Below are positions 23,305-35,040 of a stretch of 64,000 nt of DNA, in pieces (positions within the stretch are counted from its first letter, which is position 1; every line of letters starts with the position of its first letter). The translations under genes were made by a program, and so were the position numbers. Origin of the DNA: Muscardinus avellanarius (taxonomy: Eukaryota; Chordata; Mammalia; Rodentia; Gliridae); NCBI GenBank assembly GCA_963383645.1, contig OY726557.1:152900201-152964200 (forward strand). Direction: 5' to 3'. The notes beneath the pieces are model-generated. The model did not search any database and was not told where the DNA came from. It saw only the letters and a list, made by a program, of their open reading frames with translations.

Positions 23305-24783
23305 ATTCTATCCTTAACCCCACAAAATTCATGTCCTTCTTGCATGCAAAGCATATTAATCCCATTCCTATAGTTCCCAAAACATTACATTTTCCCCACA
23401 TCATGTCTAAAGTCTGAAGTTCAACATTTTATTTAACTGCTATCCAAACATATATTAATGGGTCTTCAAGTACCATTGATCTCAAAAGAAAATTCTTCTC
23501 CAGCTAGATTCTGTGGAGCCAGATAAATTATGTGTTTCTAAAATTCAGTGGTGAGACTCGCATAGGCTAGATTCACCACTCCAAAGGGAAAAATTGGAAG
23601 GAAGAAAGGAGTGACATGATTCAAGCAAGTCTAAGCCCTGTAAGACAAATACTATTAGATCTAGGCTTCAAATAATTCTTTCCAGTTTAATTCTTTGCCT
23701 CCTAGACTAAAGAAATAGTCTCAACCCTTACAGCTTTACTATTTGAGGCTGGACCCCTAAGGTTCTGCTGGGTGGTGGTAGAGTAAACAGGGTACTGGAG
23801 GAGTCTGCCTCTATAGTTCTTGGTAGATGTCATCTGGCTTGTTGAAACCAAGGGAATAGTGCCATTCTTTTAAGCCAAAGAGGGAGTCTGGTAATCTCTG
23901 AATCACCTTCAGATCTTTCATTCCTATCTCAAAGAATAGTGAACATTCATATTCATGTAGCTCTAGGATCGAGGACCCAAGAGGTCTGGCAGTCTTCTTT
24001 CATTTCATCCCATCTTTGTTCTTTTCTGTTCAAACAAGTAGTGTTTTCTAAGGCTGGGGTTATTAGGTATGTGGGTCTCACTTGTAATAATACCCTTATC
24101 AATATGCAATATGAATAAGGCTAAATTTTTTGCAGATCTTTAAATTCTGGTTCATTTTAGCTTAATAATTCTTTATTAAATTAATTTTTCTCTCCTTGAA
24201 GTTTACTATAAGCAGCCAGAAGGAAATATGATGCCCTTCAACATTTTTCTCAGAAATAACTTTTAGCTAAATATCAGATTTCATTGCTCATGAGTGCCAG
24301 CCACCTTCCACAAAAAAATAAGAACATGAACATCATTCAGCCATGTTCTTTGTCACATTACTGAAAGACATCTTAATAAAAATATCATCCAAGATGGGTG
24401 TGGTGGTGCACGCTTGTAATCCCAGCATTTGGGAGGCTGAGACAGGAGGATCACCATTCGCAGCCAGCGTCACCTACTTAATGAGGCCCTTTGCAACTCA
24501 GTGAGACCCTGTTTCAAAATAAAGAATAAAAAATAGTGTTAGAGGTGGAGCTCAGAGGTAGAACGCCCTTGGGTTCAATCTCAGTATATATATATATCAT
24601 CCAATAATGTTTTCATTTTCATGTAAGAGCCCATCAGATTGGCCTTTGACATTCATGTTTACCAATATTGTGTTCATGATTATTTATGTATTATCTAGTA
24701 GAAGGAAGCTTCCTCCACAATTTTTTCAACTCCACATTTGTGGGTATTTGTTACAGCAGCACCACATCCTCAGTACCAATTTT
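23305..24783 (-). mobile_element. MaLR internal region
   Basis: It begins with ccttaaccccacaaaattcatgtcc next to the 3' LTR and ends with cagtaccaattttagt next to the 5' LTR, both typical of MLT1-type internal borders. No open frame of note remains. The SINE at 24393-24593 interrupts it. Confidence 0.8.
24393..24593 (+). mobile_element. B1-dID SINE, old form
   Basis: It has the two-block middle (tgaggccctttgcaactcagtgagaccctg) and a canonical ID arm (gaggtggagctcagaggtagaacgcccttg, ggttcaatctcag). The duplication atatcatccaa is at 24382-24392 and 24594-24604. Confidence 0.9.
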
Positions 24784-25249
24784 AGTTTTATTTTGCTTGG
24801 ACTGCTATAAAAATTGCCATAGATTGGGTGGCTTAAATAATAGATCACATTTTAATAGAACTTTACAAATAGGCTGTAAGGATAGCTGGGTTATGAACAG
24901 GGTTCTTTTCTTGGCCTACAGATAACTACTGTCTCACTACATGTTCACATAGTCTTTGTATGTGCATCTGTGTGTATATATCATGTGAATATCATGTGTA
25001 TATATTATGTGAATTACATGTGTATATATTATGTGAATATCTGTATCTATCTATAAAGAGACACAAAGAGACGGAGCCATTGCCTCCTCTTTTTATAAAG
25101 GCTATAATCTTACCATGGGTAATCTATTGTCATGACCCCATCCAAAAGTAATTACTTCCCAAAGACTTCAACTCCTAATGTCATCATCACATTGGGGATT
25201 TGAATTTCAACATATGAATTTTTGGGACACAAATTTTCCATCCATTACA
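24784..25249 (-). mobile_element. MaLR LTR, 5' LTR of the element
   Basis: ggactgctataaaaattgcc, gattgggtggcttaaa, gtcatgaccccatcc, tcatcacattggggattt and tttttgggacacaaa follow a reversed MLT1 LTR. A TATG-rich expansion lies at about 24955-25055. It differs substantially from the partner LTR, as expected for great age. Confidence 0.85.
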
Positions 25250-26949
25250 GAGGGCCTATGATTTAATTTACAACTTAGAGTTTTGAAGTCATATATCACT
25301 ACCTGCATGATTTGAGCTATCAAGCCATACTCAATCATCCTACTGGAATGCCCTCCACTTCCAGCATTTTAACATATTGCATTAAATTGATTTAGGGAAG
25401 AATTCTTCTGGGCAGGGGAGTAAGCAGGGAATGGATACTGGAGCAAGATCAGTTCTTGTTTTCAAACAATGGAGTTTCCTGGGAAGAAGAAAAAGATGTG
25501 CATAGGGGAGATTAGATGAAGAAAACACTTGGGAGAGAGGTAAAAAGCTGAGAGCAAAAACAGGTCATATCTCCATAGGTTTACTTAGTACCACTGTAAA
25601 GAAAGATAAGGACGGAGTGCTACATTCTGGCCTCTTTGCTAGCATTTGTGGAGAAGGAACAACTTCCAACTAAGAAGCAGGGTCTAAAGGTTCCAGATGA
25701 AAAGCAACAACACATGAGTGTGTGTGTGTGGTGGAGGCAGGGGGTTGATAGCAAGTCCAAGAGAAACCGCTCCTAGGGAGGAGCTGCTCAATTTTGAAAC
25801 TTAAGAAAAGCTTCATTCACTTTTCTGAGTATTTTTGTGGAAGCTGAGCTTTGAGATCAGGATGGGAGTGGGAATGAATACTGATGCTTGTGTTACATTT
25901 ATATGTCAAGTGGATGTACTGGGGCTCCAGGATGTAGTCGTAGCAATAGAGAGAATTGTTGCTGATCTACATGGGATGACTTCGATTGTGACCAGCACTC
26001 AGAGGTGTTTTTGTACCTTTCAAAGAAAGAAAGGGCGCTTTAAGTGGTTGCAATCTGTAAAGTGAGTCCTACCATTGGAAAATTTCTCATCTCACTGTAG
26101 ATGATGCCAACGTGTGTATTGTCTGAGCTATGATGAGATTCACACTAAGAATCTTTGGGATTTCACACCCTTTTTTGAGAAAGTACTTAGACTATCTGGG
26201 GTCATATGCTCTTTGTTGCAACTACTCAACTCTGCTGTTATATCAGAAAGCAGTTATGGATAATACATAAACAAGTGAATATGGCTGTCTTTCAACAACA
26301 TTTTATTTATATACACTGAAATCTGAATATCATATAATTTTCATGTATCATTTAACATTATTTAAATTTTTAACCATTTAGAAATTTAAAAGCCAGTTTT
26401 AGTTGTGGGGAACACAGAAATGAGTGGGATGGTCTTGGCTGGGAGAATCATGGATTGCTGACTTCTGCACTAGGCAGAAACAGAAAATTGAGGGCAATGG
26501 GCCTCTGTCCCATGATGAATGAATGGCAGTCTCTATAGACCAGGTCAGCCTCTTGACCTTTGAGAGCAGCTTCCCTTAACTAACTCACCCATAAAATACA
26601 TCCTTCTTACAAGGAGAAGATTCATTTTCCTCTGAGAAAACACAGGCTGATCTAGAGAAGAGGAAAGAACATTTTTTCTTATGAGCTTGGGCTGTGTGTT
26701 TTATCCTTTGTGAACAACAGGCCACCCTATTATTATGCTGAGAAGCATTTGGCTCTTTCTTACCAGACCTGAAACTTGGCTGAGTCACAGGAACAACCAC
26801 GCTGGTTGTCAATGGATGTTCTTTTTGGTGCCAGCAGGAATGGTGCCAACTATGATTAAATTCTTTTGATTTCTGGTCTCCCACTGATGGAGACAATGAG
26901 AGATGGTTCTTGCCAGTTCCTTTCAACACATGTAAAATTATCTTTTTTT
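25250..26949. other. No gene seen; unclassified sequence
   Basis: It includes a minus-strand 114-codon frame at 26585-26929 with no recognisable domain (see rejected items) and a short TG run near 25717-25729. Confidence 0.45.
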
Positions 26950-27425
26950 AGACAAAACAGCATATTTACATATTGTTTCTCTTTAAGAAAATATCCATTT
27001 GATGATGTGGCCAACATTTTCCCATATTATTTATAACATTATTTTAAATGTCCATGTGCTATTTCATCATCAATTATAAAATAACTTGATCAATTTCTCC
27101 AGTGTTGGCTTTGAAATAGTAGCCAATATTTTACTAATATAAAAATGGTGCAATGAAATTCTTGCTAGATAAATTTTGTGTGTGTATATGCAGATTCATG
27201 ACTATTTTTTTAGGATGAGTTCCCAGAAACAGAATTGGCGAAATAAGCATACATTGAAAGGTTTTGATAAGTGTCACAAAAATATACTCTGGAGTTATCT
27301 CAATCAATTTGTATTTCCATCAGCAATACATGAAAACATCAGTTTCTCTGTAGTCTTGATTTTAAAACTTAATCTGCTAGCAAATCAGAAAGTTTTAAAC
27401 AAAACTTTATATTTATACCTATCTT
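26950..27425 (-). mobile_element. Ancient L1 3' remnant
   Basis: atggtgcaatgaaattcttg, aggatgagttcccagaaacagaattgg and tttgtatttccatcagcaa are the reversed text of old mammalian L1 ORF2/3'UTR. Confidence 0.6.
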
Positions 27426-27541
27426 TCCCAAGACTGTGAATATATCATGGGTAAGGGATGCTGTCTTTTTATTTTTTATTCTTAGTTTCTAGAACAAAGC
27501 CCAGCATATGGTAGATATTTAATGAATACAGTTTGTATTAA
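27426..27541 (+). repeat. L2 3' end remnant
   Basis: gtaagggatgctgtctt, tagaacaaagcccagcatatggtag and tatttaatgaat match the L2 terminus. Confidence 0.6.
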
Positions 27542-29095
27542 AAATAAGAGAAATAATATTGTCAGTATCTAAAAATCAACTTCATTGCTTCCCTCCAATT
27601 TCCAGAGAGCTTCCTTTTTTATAAAATGTTTGGATTACATTTATGAGATCTTCTTCCAAGCTTTGTTTTTCTAAATAAGCCTTAAAATGTAGACGAGAAG
27701 ACAAAATGATGTATTAGATGGTTATTTGAATCTCTGATCTTGATATTTATAGGAAATTCATTGTTTCTATGACCTTTATATCACTGTTTCTTTTTTGTCA
27801 CTCTCTCTGTTTAAAATCCAATTCATAGTATCAGGAATATATGTCTCTTATCTGGGATGTTTGTTTATCCAAAGACTTGGGAACTATTTCATTTTTGGAT
27901 ATTTGTACAGGTTGGATAATAGCAAAAACAAATAGCCTTGGACAAGTCATAAATGGAATCTCTTTGTTGTCAATTGAGTGCAATTAGATTTTGCTCTCAT
28001 AATAATGTTGCAGCTGTGCCTTCAAATGAAGAAATGCCTGCAAGGCCAAAAGTCTCTCTTTAGATTGATACCCTACTGCTGCTTGATTATCTCAGTTGAC
28101 TTATAGACCCTGTAGTGCTGAGTAAAATAATTGTCTGTTTACGCAGGCCAAGTAATTTTTGAATTCAAGGTCACTTGCAGGTTATAGAAAAGAGAGAAGT
28201 TTTTCAGGTGGGAATCATGGGAAAGAATAACAGATTTGCTGCAGTAACCACTTTCAGGAGGTCCTTCTCCATCATGAGTATTATAGATCGTAAGGTTAGC
28301 TTATTTGGGGATATATAATTGTCTCTTTTGTTCATTGATGTCCTGCTAGCATTGTCATCAAATCCTGCCATGTAGCAAGAGCTCAATAAATATATAAATA
28401 TTTGTTCACTAGAGGAGTCGGGTATCCCCCTTTTAAATTTGTCAACAAAAATATGTTCTTAGCACTTACAAATGCTCAGTATTTTGGAGTTATATAACTG
28501 CTATTTTAAAGGAGCAGTTTAAATTTAACTATAGAAACAAAAAATCCACTAAATAGCTACCATTAAATGATGGTGTCTTAATGAACGCTAATTTAACTGC
28601 CCCACAAATCACCTGTCATTCTTCCCTCCCCCGATCACCAGCTTCTAATATTTCTACCTTTGTATGACCTCCATTCCCCAGTTGTCAGCTAGCTATATTG
28701 ACTTAAATTTAATATATGAAATATGGCAGAGGTAATGAGTTGTCACTTCAAAGTTTCCAAAGAGATTGTGGATTCTGCCTTGGGTGTATTCTTTCTCACT
28801 CCTTTGGGTCACTAGCTCTGAGGGAAGCCAGTGGCTACATTAGGAATTGACTCTTTGGAATAGTCCAAGTGATGAAGGACCTAGGTCTTTCAATAACCAT
28901 GTGAATGGATGTGGAAGTAGATACTGGTCCACCATCCCCTGCCCAGGACCTGTGTTCAGATGAGTCCTGGAACTCCACTAATAGTTTGCAAACTCATGAG
29001 AATCCTTGAGCTAGAGATGCCTAGCAGAGCCACATGCATGTTTCTGATCCAAAGAAACTCTAAAATATGAAATATTGTTTAAGCTACTGAATCTT
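27542..29095. other. No gene seen; repeat-poor sequence
   Basis: I see no recognisable mobile element or exon in about 1.5 kb. Confidence 0.4.
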
Positions 29096-29109
29096 AAAAG
29101 TGCATTGTT

Positions 29110-29297
29110 GCCGGGCGTGGTGGCGCACGCTTGTAATCCCCATGCTTGGGAGGCGGAGACAGGAGGATCAAGCAGGTTCGAAGCCGGCTGCGTTGGCTTA
29201 AGAGACCCTGTTTCCAAATAAAAATGTAAAATAGGTGTCTGGGAGTGTAACCCAGAGGTAGAAGGGTTTCCAGGAACCCCAGTACCACCAAAAAAAA
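29110..29297 (+). mobile_element. B1-dID SINE, young form
   Basis: Complete copy starting gccgggcgtggtggcgcacg, with the duplication aaaagtgcattgtt at 29096-29109 and 29298-29311, perfect. Confidence 0.97.
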
Positions 29298-29429
29298 AAA
29301 AGTGCATTGTTACATAGCAATAAATAAATATTAGGGCTAATTTAGATTTTAAGTAGGAAGAAAGTTTTGGTTTACTCTATCAAAATAGCTATGCATTTTG
29401 ATGTGATCATGCTTCCCATACTATCAGCA

Positions 29430-29644
29430 ATTTTTTTTTTGTATGGTACTGGGAATTGTACCCAGGGCATTCTACCTCTGAGCTATACCATGAGACCTAT
29501 TTAATTTTTATTTTTATTTTGAAACAGGGTCTTATTAGGTTCATGAAAATCGCACTACTTGCTGAGGCTGCATTTGAACCTATGATCCTCCTGTCTCAGT
29601 CTCTCCAAGTACTGGGATTATAGGCACGTGCCATTATGCCTGGC
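29430..29644 (-). mobile_element. B1-dID SINE, old form
   Basis: A poly-T tail, ID arm (gtacccagggcattctacctctgagcta in reverse) and B1 arm ending at tatgcctggc are all present. A weak duplication (agcaattt / aacaatta) flanks it. Confidence 0.88.
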
Positions 29645-30290
29645 ATTAACAATTATTTTTATTTATCTGTACATAATTGCTCAGTGTAGCACTTGGTACC
29701 CTGGTAGTGATTTAATACTCTGATTAAAGAAAAGGGCAGAGGGAGCTTTGGCCAGAATTTCTAGGTAGAACAGGTCACCTCCTGAGAGACTGTGCATTAC
29801 CAACTCACCAGAGGCCATTTCTTCGTATTAGCCCTATTTAAGAAGTCTTATATTCTAATATTGGTCTCTGGATGGTCATAACTTTTTATTAGATCACTTT
29901 CTTTGGTTTAGGCCTAAGGAATAATGGGAGAGGTTCACAATACAAATATAAAAACCAAAACATTTAATTTTAATTTTTATTTAATTTTTATTTTTTTTTC
30001 TTTTAAATTTTTTTATTGGTGCATTATATTCAAACATCATATTGGGGTAAAAAACTTGTGTGTACAAACATCTATTCATCGCTGATTTAACCCCTACCCA
30101 ATTCCCACCCCATTCCCTCCCCATCCCTCCCTTTCTTGCTTGGCTTAGTGATTGACTTCGATATGTTTAAGTATATTGTGTGTTTTAGAGATTTTCCTCT
30201 TCCCCCATCCTTTCTCCTCCTTTAGGTTGACTTGTTTGCTCCTCTATAAGATTTCTTCTTTCAAGAGTTCCTCCTATGACCCATTTCTCC

Positions 30291-33200
30291 CTAACTCTCA
30301 CATATTAGGGAAAGCATCTGATTTCTTATTTTTTGTGACTGATTAATCTCACTTAGCATAATGTCCTCCAGTTCCATCCATTTCCCTGAAAATGATGTAA
30401 TTGAGTTTTTTTTGATGACTGAGTAAAATTCCATTGTGTACATATCCCACAGTTTTTTAATCCATTCATCTGTTGATGGACATCTTGGCTGATTCCATAG
30501 TTTGGCTATGGTGAATTGTGCAGCTATGAACATAGATACACATGCATTAGTTTGGAAGTTTGGTTTCCTATCTTTTGGGTAGATACCCAACAGTGGTATT
30601 GCTGGATCAAATGGTAGATTTGTTCCCATTCTTCTGAGGATTCTCCATACTGTTTTCCAAAGTGGTTGCACTAATTTGCAATCCCACCAACAATGTCTTA
30701 GAGTTCCCACTTCTCCACATCCTCGCCAGCATCTGTTGTTGTTTGTGTTTTGAATGATTGCCATTCTAGTTGGAGTTAGATGAAATCTCAGGGTAGTGTT
30801 GATTTGCATCTCTCTGATTGCCAGTGATGTTGAGCATATTTTCATGCATTTATTGGCCATTTGAATTTCTTCTTTTGTGAAGTGTCTATTTAGTTCGTTT
30901 GCCCATTTTGTTATTGGATGCTTTGTTTTCTTAGTGTTGAGTTTCTTGAGTTCTCTGTATATTCTAGATATTAGTCCTCTATCGGTGGTATAGGTGGCAA
31001 AAATCTTCTCCCATTCTGTTCGCTCTCGATTGAGGTTCTTGATAGTTTCCTTTGCTGAACAGAAGCTCTTCAGTTTCATGCAATCCCATGTATTGATTCT
31101 CCTTTTAATTTGTTGTGCCTTTGGGGTCTTGTTGAGGAAATGTTTATCTGTGCCTATGTGTTGTAGTGTTTGACCTATGCCCTCTTCAAGGAGCTTCTAG
31201 GTCTCTGGTTTAATTTCCAAGTCTTTGATCCATTGTGAGTTGACTTTTGTAAAGGGTGAAAAAGTGGGATTAATATCCAATTTTCTGCATATGGTTAACC
31301 AGTTTTGCCAACACCATTTGTTGAAGAGGCTATCTTTTTTCCAGTGTATGTTTTTGGCCCCTTTGTCAAAAATCAATTGGCTGAAAGTGTGTGGACTTGT
31401 TTCTGGGTCTTCTATTCTGCTCCATTGGTCTATATATCTGTTCTTTTGCCAGTACCATGCTGTTTTTTTATTACAATGGCTTTGTAGTATAGTTTAAAGT
31501 CAGGTATTGTGATTCCTCCTGCGTGGTTTTTTATTGCTGAGAACTACCTTGGCTATTCTGGACTTTTTGTTGTTCCAGATAAATTTAAGGACTGATTTTT
31601 CTATGTCTGTGAGGAATGATCTTGGTAGTTTAATGGGCATTGTGTTAAATCTGTAGATCACTTTTGGGAGGATGGCCATTTTAATGATACTTATTCTGCC
31701 AATCCATGAACATGGAAGATCTTTCCATCTCCTAAGATCTTCTTCGATTTCTTTTTTCAGTGTTTTATAATTTTCTTTGTAGAGATCTTTTACCTCCTTG
31801 GTCAAATTTATTCCTAGGTATTTTATTTTCTTGTGGGAGATCCTGAGTGGAAGTGTTTTCTGAATTTCTTTTTCAGTGGATTTATGGTTGGTGTACAGGA
31901 AAGCTTCTTATTTTTTAAGATTGATTTTGTATCCAGATACTTTGCTGAATTTGTTGATTAGTTAAGCCTTTTGGTTGAGTTTGTTGGGTTTTCTAAATAT
32001 AGTATCATGTCATCTGCAAATAGTGAAAGCTTGAGTTATTCTTTTCCTATTTGTACTCCTTTGATTTCCTTTTCTTGCCTTATTGCTCTGACTAGAGTCT
32101 CTAGTACTATATTGAAGAGAAGTGGTAATAGTGGACATCTTTGTCTATTCCAGTTTTTAGGGGGAATTCTTGAAGTTTTTCCCCATTTAATATGATGTTG
32201 GCAGTGGGCTTATTTTAGATTGCCTTAATAATGTTGAGATATATGTTCCTTCTATTCTAATTCTCTTATCATAAATGAATGTTGAATTTTATCAAATGCT
32301 TTTTCAGTGCCTATTGAGATGATCATGTGGTTTTTGTCTTTGATTCTGTTTATATGATGAATTACACTGTTTGATTTTCATATACTGAACCAGCCTGGTC
32401 ATGGTGTATGATTTTCTTGATGTGGTTTTGAATGCGTGTTGCTAGTATTTTGTTTAATAGTTTTGCATCCAAGTTCATCAGAGATATAGGCCTGTAGTTT
32501 TCCTTCCTTGAACTGTCTTTATTCGGTTTGGGTATTAGTGTGATGTTGGCTTCATAGAATGTATTTGGGAGAGTCCTGGTTTTTTCTATTTTATGAAATA
32601 GTTTGAGTAGTATTGGGGTTAGCTCTTCTATAAAGGTTTTATAGAATTCACTTGGGAAACCATCTGGTCCTGGGCTTTTCTTTGATGGTAAGCTTTTTAT
32701 TGCTGTTTCAATCTCTTTGATTGTTATTGGTTGGTTTAAGTGTTCTATATCTTCTTGACTCAGTTTAGGAAGATTGTATTTATCTAGGAAGTTGTTGATT
32801 TCCTCCAGATTTTCCATTTTGTTGGAGTATAGTTTTTCAAAGTAGTTTCTGATAATCCTCTGGATTTCTACACTGTCAGTAGTAATGTCTCCTTTTTCAT
32901 CCCTTATCTTCATAATTTGGGTTGATTCTTTCTTTTTTTTACTTAGGTTGGCTAGTGGTTTATCAATCTTGTTAATTTTTTCAAGAAACCAGCTTTTGGT
33001 TTTGTTGATTTTCTGTATTGTTTTTTTATTCTCTATTTCATTAATTTCTGCTCTAATTTTAATAATTTCCCATCTTCTGCTGACTTTGGGGTTCAATAGC
33101 TCCTACTTTTCAAGGGCTTTGAGGTGTGTTGTGAGGCTATTTGAGATTTTCTGTTTTTCTTATGTGAGCCCTCAGTGCTATAAATTTTCCTCTTAATACT

Positions 33201-34077
33201 GCCTTCAAAGTGTCCCAGAGGTTTTGATATGTTGTATCTTTATTTTCAATTGTTTCTAGAAATTTCTTGATTTTACCTCTTACACCTTCTATGACCCATT
33301 CTTCATTCACAAGTGTGGTGTTCAGTCTCCACATGTTTATGTTGTTTCTCTGGGTCTTCTTATAGTTGATTTCTAGTTTCATTCCATTAAGGTCTGAAAT
33401 GACACAGAGAAGTATGTAACATTTTTTAAATTTGCTAGTGCTCATTTTGTGTCCCAGGATGTGATCTATTTTGGAGAAGGTTCCATGAGCAGCTGAGAAC
33501 AATGTAAACTCTGCTGTAGTTGGGTGAAATATTCTATATGTGTCCAACAGGTCCATTTGGTTAATGGTGTTCTTTAGTTCTGAGGCATCTTTACTGACCC
33601 TTTGTCTGGAAGATTGGTCTAGTATTGTGAGAGGTGTGTTGAAGTCTCCCAGTATTATTGTGTTGGGATTTATGTGTGACTTCATGTCACAAAGAGTTTG
33701 ATTTATGAAAGTAGCTGCCCCTATGTTTGGGGCATAGATGTTGATTATTGTTATTTCCTCTTGCTGTACTATTCCTTTTACCAGTAAAATGTGACCTTCT
33801 TTGTCTCTTCTAATAAGTTTGGGTTTGAAGTCTAACTTGTCTGATATCATAGTTGCTACTCCTGCTTGTCTTTGAGTACCATTAGCATGGATTCCCTTGC
33901 TCTAGCCCTTTACCTTGAGTTTGTTCCTATCTTTACTTGTAAGGTGTGTTTCTTGTAAGCAGCAGATGGATGGATTCTGGCTTTTAATCAATTTTGCCAC
34001 TTTATGCTTTTTATTGGGGAGTTGAGGCCGTTTACATTCAGTGTGATTATAGAGAGATAATTTTTAATTCCCAACAT
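30291..34077 (-). pseudogene. L1 ORF2 (endonuclease-reverse transcriptase), disabled
   Basis: ORF2p nicks target DNA and reverse-transcribes L1 RNA there. The probable start is ATG at 34077. Endonuclease motifs are visible (LQETH; NIYAPN; GDFN; SKIDHI), as are RT motifs (KSPGPDGF near 32.69 kb, NYRPISLMN, and FADDM at about 32003-32020) and the C-terminal cysteine motif C-x3-C-x7-H-x4-C in 30291-31079. Lesions: one base missing near 34008 relative to the copy at 1-2322; TGG to TAG at 33904-33902; the catalytic endonuclease histidine (SDH, human H230) reads Leu (SDL) near 33399; a frame change near 33.1 kb; and a probable deletion with loss of frame near 32.39 kb. It therefore cannot make an active enzyme. 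Confidence 0.92.
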
Positions 34078-34122
34078 GTTAAGATATTATTTCTGTTTGA
34101 GATACTGTTTAGTCTTCTTTGC

Positions 34123-35040
34123 TTAGTTGTCTGCTGGATGGGAGTTCTTGTTTCTTTGGTTCTGGCGTGTATTACCCATTTCCTCTTTGCAGTTAATCTC
34201 CTTGAGTATTTTCTCTAGCACTAGTTTTGAAGACATAAATTCCTTCAGTTCCTGTTTGTCATGGAAGCTTCTTATTTCCCCATCTAATTTGATGGATAGT
34301 TTTGCTGGGTAGGAAATTTTTGGCTGGAAGTTGTTTTCTTTCAGAGTTTGGAATATGTTACTCCATGCCCTTCTGGCTTTCATGACTTGGTTTGGGAAGT
34401 CTGGAGTGATTCTAATTGGTTTGCCTCTGAATGTCATGTGGCCTTTTGTTTTTGTTGCCTTTAAGATTCTCTGCTTGGCTTCCACATTAGTCATTTTGAC
34501 AAGTATGTGGCATGGGGATCCTCTTCTCTGATCTTGTCTAAAGGGAGTTCTATAAGTTTCCTGGACCTGTGTATCGACCTCTTGCTCTATGTTTGGAAAA
34601 TTTTCTGCTATTACTTCCTTGAAGAGATTATTGATCCCTTTGGTTTCACCTTCTTTTCCCTCCTCTATTCCAATTATTCTTAGGTGAGCTCTCTTAAAAT
34701 GGGTCCATATTTCTTCAATGTCAGATTCCTGCTGTCGGATATTTTTTTCTAAATTAGAAACTATGCGTTCATTTTTGGAGTGATCATCTTCAAGAAGCGA
34801 GATTCTATTCTCCACGTGGTCTAATCTGTTGCTTATACTTTGAATTGAAGCCTTTATTTCAATGATTGCATCGTTTATCTCTTTTTGACTCTCTCTGAAT
34901 TCTTTTCGAAAGTCCTCTATTATTTCTAAAGTTATTTTCCTGATTTGATCTTCTAGAGATCTCTGGATTTCTGTGTTTTCAGATTCTGATATTGTGGGGT
35001 TGTGGGCATTCACTGCTCCATTGTTATTTCTCTTTCCCAT
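34123..35040 (-). CDS. L1 ORF1 protein, intact reading frame
   Basis: ORF1p is the L1 RNA-binding chaperone; it trimerises and coats L1 RNA in cytoplasmic ribonucleoprotein particles. The frame is open for 305 codons from ATG at 35040 to TAA at 34123. By comparison with the family, residues about 30-115 form a heptad-rich coiled coil (many I/L/V at a/d positions), about 118-200 the RRM-like domain (RIIGIEEG, SPCHILVKM) and about 201-285 the C-terminal domain (FRGKPIRITPDFP, NFQPKISYPAKLSI). The N-terminal tail before the coiled coil is short, and the protein is shorter than the 338-residue human form. The start is chosen because the MGKR-type basic N-terminus follows the 5'UTR directly. ORF2 begins 45 bases downstream. 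Expression, if any, would depend on the L1 5'UTR promoter. Confidence 0.92.
   Translation of the reverse strand: MGKRNNNGAVNAHNPTISESENTEIQRSLEDQIRKITLEIIEDFRKEFRESQKEINDAIIEIKASIQSISNRLDHVENRISLLEDDHSKNERIVSNLEKNIRQQESDIEEIWTHFKRAHLRIIGIEEGKEGETKGINNLFKEVIAENFPNIEQEVDTQVQETYRTPFRQDQRRGSPCHILVKMTNVEAKQRILKATKTKGHMTFRGKPIRITPDFPNQVMKARRAWSNIFQTLKENNFQPKISYPAKLSIKLDGEIRSFHDKQELKEFMSSKLVLEKILKEINCKEEMGNTRQNQRNKNSHPADN

Noticed and set aside
26585..26929. 114-codon minus-strand open frame outside recognised repeats
   Set aside because: No recognisable domain, no start or promoter context, and a frame of this length is expected about once by chance in 64 kb of this composition.
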